A DNA stretch of 64,000 nucleotides from CALINF01 sp039990395 (lineage in GTDB: Bacteria > Pseudomonadota > Gammaproteobacteria > Pseudomonadales > Halieaceae). How positions within the stretch are numbered: position 1 is the stretch's first letter; the number at the start of each line of letters is the position of its first letter. Location of the stretch: contig JBDXFZ010000139.1 of assembly GCA_039990395.1 (NCBI GenBank), positions 372,001-436,000 on the forward strand, written 5' to 3'. Below, piece by piece: positions 36,481 to 44,751 of this stretch. A model generated the notes under the pieces. The model saw only the letters and a list, made by a program, of their open reading frames with translations, ran no database searches and was not told where the DNA came from. Position numbers and translations under genes: made by a program.

Positions 36481-37551
36481 ATGACAGAACTTAAAAATGA
36501 CCGCTTTCTGCGGGCGCTATTGCGTGAGCCTGTAGATCGTACTCCTGTGTGGATGATGCGTCAGGCGGGGCGCTATTTGCCCGAGTATCGCGCAACTCGG
36601 CAGCAGGCAGGCTCTTTTCTCGACCTGTGTAAGAACAGGGAGTTGGCCTGCGAGGTAACCATGCAGCCATTGCGGCGTTATCCCATGGACGCCGCTATTC
36701 TGTTCTCTGACATTTTGACCATTCCCGATGCGATGGGGTTGGGTCTGTACTTCGAAGAGGGTGAGGGCCCCCGCTTTCGCAAGACTGTGCGGTCCGAATC
36801 TGATCTTGCGGCGCTGCAATCCATTAAGGCCAAAGACGATCTTGGCTATGTCATGGATGCGGTATCCACCATCCGACATGAGCTGAATGGCAAGGTCCCT
36901 TTGATTGGCTTTTCCGGCTCACCCTGGACTCTGGCCACTTACATGGTAGAAGGCGGATCCTCTAAAGATTTTAGCCGTATCAAGACGATGGCGTACGACC
37001 AGCCTGAACTGATGCACGGACTCTTGTCCGTTCTGGCTGATGCTGTAGCTGACTATCTGACCGCACAGGTGGAGGCAGGTGCTCAGGCATTACAGATCTT
37101 TGATACCTGGGGCGGCGCTCTGAGTGCCGCTGGATACAAGGAGTTCTCGCTGAAGTATATGCAGCGGATATTGTCGCGTCTGCCATCCGAGGCGGACGGG
37201 CGTAAGCTTCCCGTTATTGTTTTCACCAAAGGCGGAGGGCAGTGGTTGTCTAGTATTGCCGACTGCGGTGCACAGGCGGTAGGTATAGATTGGACGACTG
37301 ACATAGGTACCGCCCGTGCACTGGTTGGTGATCGCGTGGCACTGCAGGGCAATATGGACCCCATGATGCTGTTTGCTTCTCCGGAGCGCATACGCAATGA
37401 AGTTGCATCAATCTTGTCAGGCTTTGGTCATGGTACGGGACACGTGTTCAATCTTGGGCACGGCATAACGCCGGGTGTGAACCCCGATAATGTCACGGCG
37501 TTTGTCGATGCGGTTGCGGAGTTCTCTCCCCAATATCATCAAAAGGACTAA
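36481..37551 (+). CDS. hemE: Uroporphyrinogen decarboxylase
   Basis: 356-residue cytosolic enzyme converting uroporphyrinogen III to coproporphyrinogen III in haem synthesis. The N-terminal active-site segment RTPVWMMRQAGRYLPEYR and the second signature GFSGSPWTLATYMVEGG are intact, as is FNLGHGITPGV. Starts three bases after gltD, an arrangement shared with Pseudomonas. Converges on cysE with 15 bp between stops. Confidence 0.97.
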   Translation: MTELKNDRFLRALLREPVDRTPVWMMRQAGRYLPEYRATRQQAGSFLDLCKNRELACEVTMQPLRRYPMDAAILFSDILTIPDAMGLGLYFEEGEGPRFRKTVRSESDLAALQSIKAKDDLGYVMDAVSTIRHELNGKVPLIGFSGSPWTLATYMVEGGSSKDFSRIKTMAYDQPELMHGLLSVLADAVADYLTAQVEAGAQALQIFDTWGGALSAAGYKEFSLKYMQRILSRLPSEADGRKLPVIVFTKGGGQWLSSIADCGAQAVGIDWTTDIGTARALVGDRVALQGNMDPMMLFASPERIRNEVASILSGFGHGTGHVFNLGHGITPGVNPDNVTAFVDAVAEFSPQYHQKD

Positions 37552-37566
37552 CTGGTCTAAATCGCG

Positions 37567-38376
37567 TTACTCATCGCAGCAAAAATCATGCTGCATTTCT
37601 AGCGCGGGTTGATCCGAAGACGGACGACCGACGACTTTCGCCGGTACCCCGGCAACGGTGGTGTGTGGCGGGACTTCGTCCAATACCACGCTGCCCGCAC
37701 CAACCTTGGCACCTTCGCCTACAAGGATATTACCGAGAATCTTTGCGCCGGCACTGATCAGCACCCCGTCGCCAATTTTCGGATGGCGATCTCCTTCATC
37801 CTTGCCGGTTCCACCTAGAGTAACCGATTGCAGAATCGACACGTTATTGCCTACGACAGCTGTTTGCCCGATAACCAATCCAGTGGCGTGATCCAACATA
37901 ATGCCTGTGCCAAGTGTCGCGGCGGGATGAATGTCCACACCGAAGGCTGTCGACATACGGTTTTGGAAAAACAGCGCCAAAGACTGCCTGCCTTTCTGCC
38001 ACAGCCAATGTGCCACGCGGTGTGTTTGCAGCGCGTGAAAGCCTTTGAAATACAGGAAAGGGATGTAGAGCTCGTGGCAAGCGGAGTCCCGCTCCACGAC
38101 AGCCTGCAGGTCGACACGAACAGCGGCCATAATCGAATGATCGGATTCGAAGGCTTCGAGAATCACGTCGCGTAGTTGCAGCGAAGATGCATTCGCGTTG
38201 CCCAGCTGATCGGCAAGATGATAACTGAGTGCCCGGTCCAGTTTAGTGTGGTTGAGAATTGTCGCGTGCAGGAATGAGGCGAGCACAGGTTCTCCAGCAA
38301 CCTGCTTAGCGGTTTCCACGCGAATCTGTTCCCAGACGGGGTCTTGCTTGGTGGCTTGCATCATCGATTCCATCAT
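37567..38376 (-). CDS. cysE: Serine O-acetyltransferase
   Basis: 269-residue enzyme making O-acetylserine for cysteine synthesis. An N-terminal helical domain (LASFLHATILNH, LYFKGFHALQTHRVAHWLW) is followed by a left-handed beta-helix with DIHPAATLGTGIMLDHATG and SILQSVTLGGTGK, and a C-terminal tail typical of feedback-inhibited CysE. The open frame extends to 38502, into the neighbouring methyltransferase gene; ATG 38376 or ATG 38364 gives the usual family N-terminus (E. coli CysE is 273 aa). No iscR-type neighbours are present. Confidence 0.93.
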   Translation of the reverse strand: MMESMMQATKQDPVWEQIRVETAKQVAGEPVLASFLHATILNHTKLDRALSYHLADQLGNANASSLQLRDVILEAFESDHSIMAAVRVDLQAVVERDSACHELYIPFLYFKGFHALQTHRVAHWLWQKGRQSLALFFQNRMSTAFGVDIHPAATLGTGIMLDHATGLVIGQTAVVGNNVSILQSVTLGGTGKDEGDRHPKIGDGVLISAGAKILGNILVGEGAKVGAGSVVLDEVPPHTTVAGVPAKVVGRPSSDQPALEMQHDFCCDE

Positions 38377-38413
38377 TACGGGTCGTTCAGGGTAGCCGAA
38401 ATTATACAGCACG

Positions 38414-39082
38414 TCATATGGGCTGTTTCGGGATTTGGCCCTTGAATCGCCATAGTGTGTGGCCGCTCTTGGCGTACTTGGCCTCAAACAGAGTGAGTGC
38501 ATTGCCCACTGACAACTGAGAAATAGTGCCCCGACATCCTAGTAGGTGCAGTGCCAGTCCGAACTCCTCTACATAGAGTTGCCAATTGGAGCGCAGTTCG
38601 ATGGTGCCACCAAGCTGATATAGCGGTATCAATCCAGGGTGCCCATGAATCCGTCGCTTTAGATGTCGGGATTTTGGCCAGGGGTTTGGGTAGAGCAAGT
38701 AGTGGCGGTCAATACACATGCTGTGTTCCGACATCAATTGCCACAACGGTTCACATTCGGCTTGCAACAGCAGGTAGTTACCGGTTTGCTCAGACGTGGC
38801 ATGACGCTCCAAGCGGTGTATCGATTTATCGATACCAATAACCCGGTGCGTTGGCCACGCCTTTGCGAGCGCCTGTGTGCTCATTCCGGTGCCGCAGAAT
38901 GAATCCAGAATTAGCGGTTGCTGATTCCCGCTCAACCATTCACTAAGGCACGAGAAGGCTTGCAGGTTGTGTTCCGCGTGAGGCTTACGCCAGGTAGTGC
39001 AGCGATGCTTATTCACCGTTGCGGGTAGCTCTGGATTGACGCCTGACTGGTTACTGCTTACTGGGCGGGAGTCGGCTTGCAA
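38414..39082 (-). CDS. TrmB-like SAM-dependent methyltransferase
   Basis: 222-residue protein related to tRNA (guanine-46-N7) methyltransferases. The SAM loop LDSFCGTGMSTQAL and the family core YPNPWPKSRHLKRRIHGHP are present. The segment that reads roughly TDWEEYAEHM in TrmB is RSNWQLYVEEF here, so the conserved Asp is replaced. This suggests a paralogue, possibly with a different RNA substrate, rather than the housekeeping TrmB. It lies 37 bp upstream of cysE, in the same direction, probably one transcript. Confidence 0.75.
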   Translation of the reverse strand: MQADSRPVSSNQSGVNPELPATVNKHRCTTWRKPHAEHNLQAFSCLSEWLSGNQQPLILDSFCGTGMSTQALAKAWPTHRVIGIDKSIHRLERHATSEQTGNYLLLQAECEPLWQLMSEHSMCIDRHYLLYPNPWPKSRHLKRRIHGHPGLIPLYQLGGTIELRSNWQLYVEEFGLALHLLGCRGTISQLSVGNALTLFEAKYAKSGHTLWRFKGQIPKQPI

Positions 39083-39208
39083 TTGGAGTGCGCTCCTGTA
39101 AATCTGTCATTTGACTATTTCGAACATGGCTGACCAAATTACCACAGAGCCGATTGGTGCGTGTGGCTATGTTGCAGGCGATTGAATCCTAGATAAGCGA
39201 GTAACGCT

Positions 39209-39937
39209 GTGCGTGATGACTTGAGACCTTATTGGGTCAAAAAAACCTATCTCAATTTCAGGCGTTGGTATTGTGACTATTTTCTTCGTCCAGAGTGCGT
39301 TCATATGGGCGGCTATCATACGGTGATGAAGCCTTGGTATGTGCATATCTCGGGTCCGAATATCTCGATTGGCCATAGTTTTTGTGCTGTAGGTGAACCG
39401 ATGCATCGCATAGAAATCGGAGTTTGGGGTAGAGAGTCCGGGGCGGGGCGAATCCAGATCGGAGATGCGGTATTACTCAGCCCCGGGGTTCGCATCAGTG
39501 CATCAGATGAAATCATCATTGGTGATGGTTCCATGCTGGCTAATGGGGCATATGTCACCGATAGCGACTGGCATACCTTGTATGACCGCACTGAGCGCGA
39601 TACGCGTATTACGCCCGTGCACATTGGCAACAATGTCTGGGTGGGTGATCATGCGACGATTCTCAAGGGCGTAACGATTGGCGATAACGCAGTAGTCGCC
39701 GCGCGGGCTGTAGTAACCCGTGACGTGCCAGCCAATGCCGTAGTGGCCGGAAACCCGGCAACAGTGGTTAAGGAATTGGATCCGGAGCGAGGTTACACGA
39801 CTCGCATGGATTTTCATGCAGACCCAGCAGGTCTGGAGCGCTTCTTCGATTCTGTTGATCGCGAAGTTCTTCAACACAACTCGTTGTGGCGCTGGTTACT
39901 GTCTATCGTCTACCCAAAGTCCTCTCGCCCGCATTAA
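39209..39937 (+). CDS. Hexapeptide-repeat (left-handed beta-helix) acyltransferase
   Basis: 242-residue protein of the maltose/galactoside acetyltransferase superfamily. Hexapeptide turns run from about residue 45 to 190, with the C-terminal signature HIGNNVWVGDHATILKGVTI and VVTRDVPANAVVAGNPATVV. A candidate catalytic His lies in DSDWHTLYD. Acceptor unknown; such enzymes often modify surface sugars, but no glycan genes flank it. GTG 39209 is the most upstream reasonable start and its ribosome site is weak. It stands alone between two leftward operons. Confidence 0.8.
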   Translation: MRDDLRPYWVKKTYLNFRRWYCDYFLRPECVHMGGYHTVMKPWYVHISGPNISIGHSFCAVGEPMHRIEIGVWGRESGAGRIQIGDAVLLSPGVRISASDEIIIGDGSMLANGAYVTDSDWHTLYDRTERDTRITPVHIGNNVWVGDHATILKGVTIGDNAVVAARAVVTRDVPANAVVAGNPATVVKELDPERGYTTRMDFHADPAGLERFFDSVDREVLQHNSLWRWLLSIVYPKSSRPH

Positions 39938-39968
39938 ACGATCAGATTCGGCATTAGCATCGATAGAG

Positions 39969-40949
39969 TTAAAGAAGTGCTATTGGCTCTTCTTGCAGCG
40001 CGAAGAGTTGCTCACGCAACTCCAGGATATGCTCGGCCCAGTAGCGCTCTGTATTGAACCAGGTGAAACTGTGGGGGAACGCGGGGTCTTCCCAGCGTTT
40101 GCCCAGCCAGGCGGCGTAGTTAACGAGCCGCATGGTGCGCAATGCTTCGATTGCGCGCAACTGGCGCGGGTGAAAGTCGCAGAATTCATTGTAGCCTTCG
40201 ACTAACTCGGCAAGCTGTAGTTGCTTGTCGTGACGCTCGCCACTCAAAAACATCCATAGGTCCTGCACCGCTGGCGCCATGCAACAGTCATCGAGATCGA
40301 CAAAGTGGGCGACGTCGTCACGCCATAAGATATTTCCGGTGTGACAATCGCCATGCACTCTTATGAAATCATCCGCAGTCAGCTCCCGGTAGGTTTTGCG
40401 CACATGCTCTAGCAAATCCAGCGTCAAGGATTCGTACGCCGGTTGCAGATCTCTGGGTATGAATGACGTCAGCAGGAATTCTCTCGGCTCTGCCAGCATT
40501 ACTTCGGGATCAAGCGTGTGCCTAGAGGTAAAATCTTTGCTCTGGCCGACACCGTGAATACGACCCAGCGTGCGACCCAGCACCAGCAGGTTATCGAAGT
40601 TGTCTAGTTCTGGCGGGTAGCCGCCTCGCCTGGTGAACAAGGCAAACATAAATCCGTCGTAATGATGGAGACTGGCACCACTACTGTCGATTAGCGGCGC
40701 AACGACGGAGATATCTGCATCGACCAACTCCTGTGTGAAGGCATGCTCTTCCAGAATCTGCGCTTCGCTCCACCGCTCGGGCCTGTAAAATTTTGCGATT
40801 ATTGGGAGCTCGTCTTCAATACCTACCTGATATACCCGATTCTCGTAGCTGTTTAGGGCAAGCAACCTGGCATCACTTTGATAGCCCACGGACTCAACGG
40901 CGTCGATGACCTGGTCCGGACCCAATCGAGAGTAGGGGTGATTGCTCAT
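39969..40949 (-). CDS. srkA: Stress response kinase SrkA (YihE/RdoA family)
   Basis: 326-residue Ser/Thr protein kinase of the APH/HipA-like fold. Family features: LNSYENRVYQV near residue 35, IAKFYRPERWSEAQILEEH with the ATP Lys and Glu, the catalytic loop RVHGDCHTGNILW and the metal-binding VDLDDCCMAPA. In E. coli SrkA counteracts death pathways under stress and sits next to dsbA. Here its ATG overlaps the modC stop by four bases, placing it in the molybdate-transport operon, which is unusual. Confidence 0.92.
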   Translation of the reverse strand: MSNHPYSRLGPDQVIDAVESVGYQSDARLLALNSYENRVYQVGIEDELPIIAKFYRPERWSEAQILEEHAFTQELVDADISVVAPLIDSSGASLHHYDGFMFALFTRRGGYPPELDNFDNLLVLGRTLGRIHGVGQSKDFTSRHTLDPEVMLAEPREFLLTSFIPRDLQPAYESLTLDLLEHVRKTYRELTADDFIRVHGDCHTGNILWRDDVAHFVDLDDCCMAPAVQDLWMFLSGERHDKQLQLAELVEGYNEFCDFHPRQLRAIEALRTMRLVNYAAWLGKRWEDPAFPHSFTWFNTERYWAEHILELREQLFALQEEPIALL

Positions 40950-42040
40950 ACGTTGGTATCCAAGTCTGACAGTAACGCCGCGCTTTTGATCTGAGCAAAT
41001 AGAGCGTCACCCCGCGTTAGGTTAAGGGCCTCTGCTGACTTACGAGTCAGTCTTGCCAGCAGAAATTGATCTCCCAGCTGGAGGCGCAGCAAAACGTGGG
41101 GCCCCGAGCTCTCCTCAATTTCGACCAGGGTCACGGACAATATGTTTAGTATGCTCGTGGCTTTTGGGCGTTCGCAACAGATGCTGACATCGCGAGCGGG
41201 AATACGGATACGACGTTGCTGCCCTGTTGTCGCTGCAATCAGATTGATCCAAATAGATTGACCCTCGACGTTGAGGCGGCTCAACCCATAGTGTGAATCG
41301 TGCTCCACGACGGTGCCAGTGGTTATTGCGGCAGCATTGGTTGCGTGTGCCAGCGTTGTATTTAGTCGACTGGAAATATCCAAAAATGAGCCGTGTTCGA
41401 TGATACGTCCATTCTCAAGAATCAGTAGGTCGTCGGCGAGCTGCGCTAGTTCCTCAATGTCGTGACTCACATAGATCATAGGTATGTTCATTTTACGGCG
41501 CACTTGCTGCAGGCAGGTAATACATTCTGCTCTTGCTGCGTGATCCAGGTTTGCCATTGGTTCATCCAGTAGTAGTAGAGCAGGATTGCTTAGCAATGCA
41601 CGGGCAATGGCGACGCGCTGCCGCTGGCCTGCTGAAAGCGTCTCAGGCAATCGGGCTAGTAGAGGTTGTAGTTGCAGCCAGAGCACAACTTTGTCCCAAG
41701 CTGCTGCTGTTTTACCCGATCGACATCGGTCTGCCGCGTAGCGTAGATTCTGCTGAACATTGAGGTGTGGAAACAAGCGGCCATCCTGAAACACCACACC
41801 TGTTTGTCGCTGCCAAGTCGGCATGAAGGTGGACTCGTCTTGCCAAACATTCTCACCCCAGACAATAGAGGAGCCCACTTCCGCCCTTCTTAGCCCAGCT
41901 ATACAGTTCAGCAAGGTTGTTTTGCCACTGCCACTGCTACCGAAAATACCCGTCACGCCGTTGCCACTCAGGGCCGTGTCGAGCGACAGCGTAAAGTCGT
42001 CGTCGCCTCGGCACAGTAGTGCCAGTTTCAGCGTGCTCAT
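40946..42040 (-). CDS. modC: Molybdate ABC transporter ATP-binding protein
   Basis: 364-residue ATPase. Walker A GSSGSGKTTLLN (about residues 35-46), signature LSAGQRQRVAIARAL, Walker B LLLLDEPMANLD, and a C-terminal MOP/TOBE molybdate-binding domain (about 290-360). Energises molybdate import through ModB. It overlaps modB and srkA by four bases each. Confidence 0.95.
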   Translation of the reverse strand: MSTLKLALLCRGDDDFTLSLDTALSGNGVTGIFGSSGSGKTTLLNCIAGLRRAEVGSSIVWGENVWQDESTFMPTWQRQTGVVFQDGRLFPHLNVQQNLRYAADRCRSGKTAAAWDKVVLWLQLQPLLARLPETLSAGQRQRVAIARALLSNPALLLLDEPMANLDHAARAECITCLQQVRRKMNIPMIYVSHDIEELAQLADDLLILENGRIIEHGSFLDISSRLNTTLAHATNAAAITTGTVVEHDSHYGLSRLNVEGQSIWINLIAATTGQQRRIRIPARDVSICCERPKATSILNILSVTLVEIEESSGPHVLLRLQLGDQFLLARLTRKSAEALNLTRGDALFAQIKSAALLSDLDTNV

Positions 42041-42723
42041 GTGTCAACCCGCCAGGGGTTACTGCGATTGCTACGATAGAGTAGAAACAGCAGCACAATA
42101 GAGAAGACCACAAGACCTACTGCCAGACGATGAGCCTGATCAAACTGTAGCGACTCCACGGCGTCAAACAATGCGATCGATAGCACCTGTGTCTCGCCGG
42201 GGATGTTGCCGCCTATCATTAACACCACACCAAACTCACCTACGGTATGAGCAAAACCCAGCGCTGCAGCTGTGACAAAGCTTCTCGCCGACAGTGGCAG
42301 CACTATGGTTCTAAACCGGTCGAGCGGGGTTGCTCCCAATGTTGCCGCTGCCGAAAGCAGAGTTTGAGGCACACGCTGGAAGGCTTGTTGCAGCGGCTGC
42401 ACTACAAAGGGAAGAGAGTATAAGACCGAACCGATCACTAGCGCACTGAAGCTGAATGCCAGCTGCGTACCGGTGAGTGACTCCCAGAATTGTCCAATGG
42501 GCGTTTGAGGAGCGAACATGATCAGTAAATAGAATCCCAAAACCGTAGGCGGCAGAATCAGAGGGAGTGCGACCAGAGCCTCTATCAGCGCGGTAAGGTT
42601 GTTGCGTCGGTTTGCGAGCCACCAAGCCAGTGGTGTCCCGATGGCGATGAGTATTGTTGTAGTTACCGTGGCCAGCATGAGCGTTAGCTGGATGGCCGCC
42701 CACTCTTGTGCGCTCAGGAACAC
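42037..42723 (-). CDS. modB: Molybdate ABC transporter permease
   Basis: 228-residue inner-membrane permease with about five helices. The EAA loop reads AAATLGATPLDRFRTIVLPL, and PLILPPTVLGFYLL is typical of ModB. The start is GTG 42723, inside the end of modA (10-bp overlap), so translation is probably coupled. Confidence 0.95.
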   Translation of the reverse strand: MFLSAQEWAAIQLTLMLATVTTTILIAIGTPLAWWLANRRNNLTALIEALVALPLILPPTVLGFYLLIMFAPQTPIGQFWESLTGTQLAFSFSALVIGSVLYSLPFVVQPLQQAFQRVPQTLLSAAATLGATPLDRFRTIVLPLSARSFVTAAALGFAHTVGEFGVVLMIGGNIPGETQVLSIALFDAVESLQFDQAHRLAVGLVVFSIVLLFLLYRSNRSNPWRVDT

Positions 42724-43457
42724 GTGCGATATCCCAGCTTGGAGATGGCTTGTCGGGTGTTGTTACTCGTTAGCCACTGAAGGAAATCAGCTACCTCTGC
42801 GCTCTCACTGAGCGCGATACCGAACTGCGCGATAGGCTGGTGCCAGTCTGGCGGTATTGCGACCCCCTGCATCAGAGAGAGTGATCTGGGCACCAGGGCC
42901 AGATTGACATTGCCGGTCTTCCAAAATTGGTAAGCCTGCAGGGCACTCCCGCCGCGCACAAGCTTGCGTGATGTACCAGCGCTGAAGCGGCTACGCGCGA
43001 TGACTTCCTCTGCGGCCGCGCCATAGGGGGCGGTGGTAGGATTAGCGATGGCAAGGGACATGCCGGGGTTAGCGAGATCCTCGATATTACCGCCGAGCAG
43101 AACCAGCTGGCCTATGGCGTAGCAGAATGGTGTAGAAGTCAGTTTCAGTGCTGCTGCCAACTGCACGGGTACTCGCTGGTCAGCCGACAGGACAAGGTCG
43201 AAAGGAGCCCCGTTGACGGCCTGACTATATAACGCGCCAGATGAGGCAGTGCTAATGACAATGCTGTTTCCAGATTGTTGCTCGTATTTGATTGCAAGCT
43301 GTTCGATAGCGGGTCGAAAATTTGCCGCCACACCGATGTGCAATGAAGAATTAGCGGCCTGCGCGGTAGGGAATTCCAGCGTGAGCGCCAGCAGCGTTGC
43401 CGCGATTAGAGTTGTCACAGAATGCAGTTTGCTGCATAAATTGCTGACCACGCACAT
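42714..43457 (-). CDS. modA: Molybdate-binding periplasmic protein
   Basis: 247-residue solute-binding protein with a signal peptide ending at TAQAA. IGVAANFRPAIEQLA and STASSGALYSQ hold the oxyanion-binding Ser/Ala positions of ModA, and PFDLVLSADQRVP is a family signature. ATG 43457 is preferred over the adjacent TTG 43460. It starts 24 bp after the comF stop, so the mod genes may be read from a promoter upstream of comF; I see no clear ModE operator in the short gap. Confidence 0.93.
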   Translation of the reverse strand: MCVVSNLCSKLHSVTTLIAATLLALTLEFPTAQAANSSLHIGVAANFRPAIEQLAIKYEQQSGNSIVISTASSGALYSQAVNGAPFDLVLSADQRVPVQLAAALKLTSTPFCYAIGQLVLLGGNIEDLANPGMSLAIANPTTAPYGAAAEEVIARSRFSAGTSRKLVRGGSALQAYQFWKTGNVNLALVPRSLSLMQGVAIPPDWHQPIAQFGIALSESAEVADFLQWLTSNNTRQAISKLGYRTCS

Positions 43458-43481
43458 CAAAGATTCCGTATCTCGCCATCA

Positions 43482-44267
43482 TCATTTATAGGAGTGCTCC
43501 GGCAGCGGTGTGCGCGCGATACACCAAATCTCTACGCGAGCTGCGCCCTTTTGCTTTAGCTGCTTTGCTATCTCACCGGCGGTTGCAGCGGTAGTTACCA
43601 CATCGTCTACAACAGCGACACGCAGGTTGTCACACGCCCTATGCACTGTAAAGGCATGATCGATATTGGCGTGCCGTGCTTTTGCCCCCAGGCGTGCTTG
43701 AGTCCTGCTCTGCCGCGCCCGTTGAAGTAGCGTGTAATCCAAGGAGGGTTTATGGCTCGTTGGCAGTCTCCTGTGGATCTCGGCAGTCAGCAGTCTGGAT
43801 TGATTAAATCCCCGGTGCATAAGTCGCAGAGGTGCGAGCGGTACTGGAACCACTACATCAACTAGCAAATTTGCGCTGTGACAGTCTGCAGACCATCGCT
43901 GCTGTTGAATCCAGAGATCGGCCAACAACGGCGTAAGCCAGTGCTTGCGATGAGATTTCCATTGTCCGATCAGGTGGGCCATTGATGGATCGTACAGCCA
44001 GGGAGCGAGTACCGCATCAAAAGGCGCGGGCTTGCTCAAACAGCGACCACAATGTGTATCGTCTACTGATGTTTCGGTTTGCGTAAGAGGTAACCCGCAC
44101 GAGGCGCAGGGGAAGGCGTTGGGTTTCAAGGATGCTTCGCAATCGTCACAGAGGGGACGGTCTTGCTCACAGGCCAGACCACACAGGCTGCACTCGAATG
44201 GAAACAGCATCCTGCCAAAATGTTGTATCCAATGGTGCCCCCAACGACTCGAAGTCGGTCTGACCAT
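43482..44267 (-). CDS. comF: ComF-family phosphoribosyltransferase-like protein
   Basis: 261 residues: an N-terminal zinc-finger region with paired cysteines (CSLCGLACEQDRPLCDDC, CASCGLP and CGRC) and a C-terminal PRTase-like domain with PRPP loop VAVVDDVVTTAATAGEIA. ComF proteins take part in uptake and handling of transforming DNA; they are GntX-like in bacteria that are not competent. A strong GGAGG box precedes ATG 44267. In many gammaproteobacteria bioB lies on the other side; none is seen here. Confidence 0.88.
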   Translation of the reverse strand: MVRPTSSRWGHHWIQHFGRMLFPFECSLCGLACEQDRPLCDDCEASLKPNAFPCASCGLPLTQTETSVDDTHCGRCLSKPAPFDAVLAPWLYDPSMAHLIGQWKSHRKHWLTPLLADLWIQQQRWSADCHSANLLVDVVVPVPLAPLRLMHRGFNQSRLLTAEIHRRLPTSHKPSLDYTLLQRARQSRTQARLGAKARHANIDHAFTVHRACDNLRVAVVDDVVTTAATAGEIAKQLKQKGAARVEIWCIARTPLPEHSYK

Positions 44268-44751
44268 AATCCTCCTGCCGTGTTTTCGTCTTCTATCCTT
44301 CGCCTACCAGTGGCTGTGCTTCATAAACCAGATTGTTCGATAGTCACTTTACCGTGGGGTCCGTTCTTTTACCTTTGTGGCGATTAGTCCAATGCGGCCA
44401 CCTCCGTTTATGGTGCACCAGGCTATCGAGCGGTATTTCCAACGGCATTACATGGCGGAATATCATGGACAGTATCTGACCTTTGATCTGGTTAGATTCC
44501 AAGCACTGCACGGGGTTTCTCGTGAGAATGTATCTATCTTACTGATTAATATAGTATTTCTTCCAATCTCTAAAGCTTTTGCCATAAGCTCAACGGTTGA
44601 CCTTATAACGCGCGGCGCGTGGAAGTAATCGCTTCGATGCGTAATTGGTATTTGACTTCTGTGCCCGCATAAGCACAATGTGATCACTGAAAACATACCC
44701 AATCAACACCTGTTCCCAGGTGCCCGGACATAACCTTGAGAGGTTTCTACC
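44268..44751. other. Intergenic region, no supported gene (484 bp)
   Basis: Gap between the divergent comF and acyl-CoA dehydrogenase genes, presumably carrying both promoters. An 83-codon open frame (44377-44628, +) has no ribosome site and no recognisable motif. A GTGATCAC palindrome sits at 44680-44687, about 65 bp before the dehydrogenase start, and could be a regulator half-site or chance. Confidence 0.5.

Noticed and set aside
44377..44628. 83-codon open frame in the comF/acyl-CoA dehydrogenase gap
   Set aside because: No ribosome-binding site, no recognisable motif, and the region is expected to carry two promoters. An overlapping open frame on the other strand is equally unsupported.
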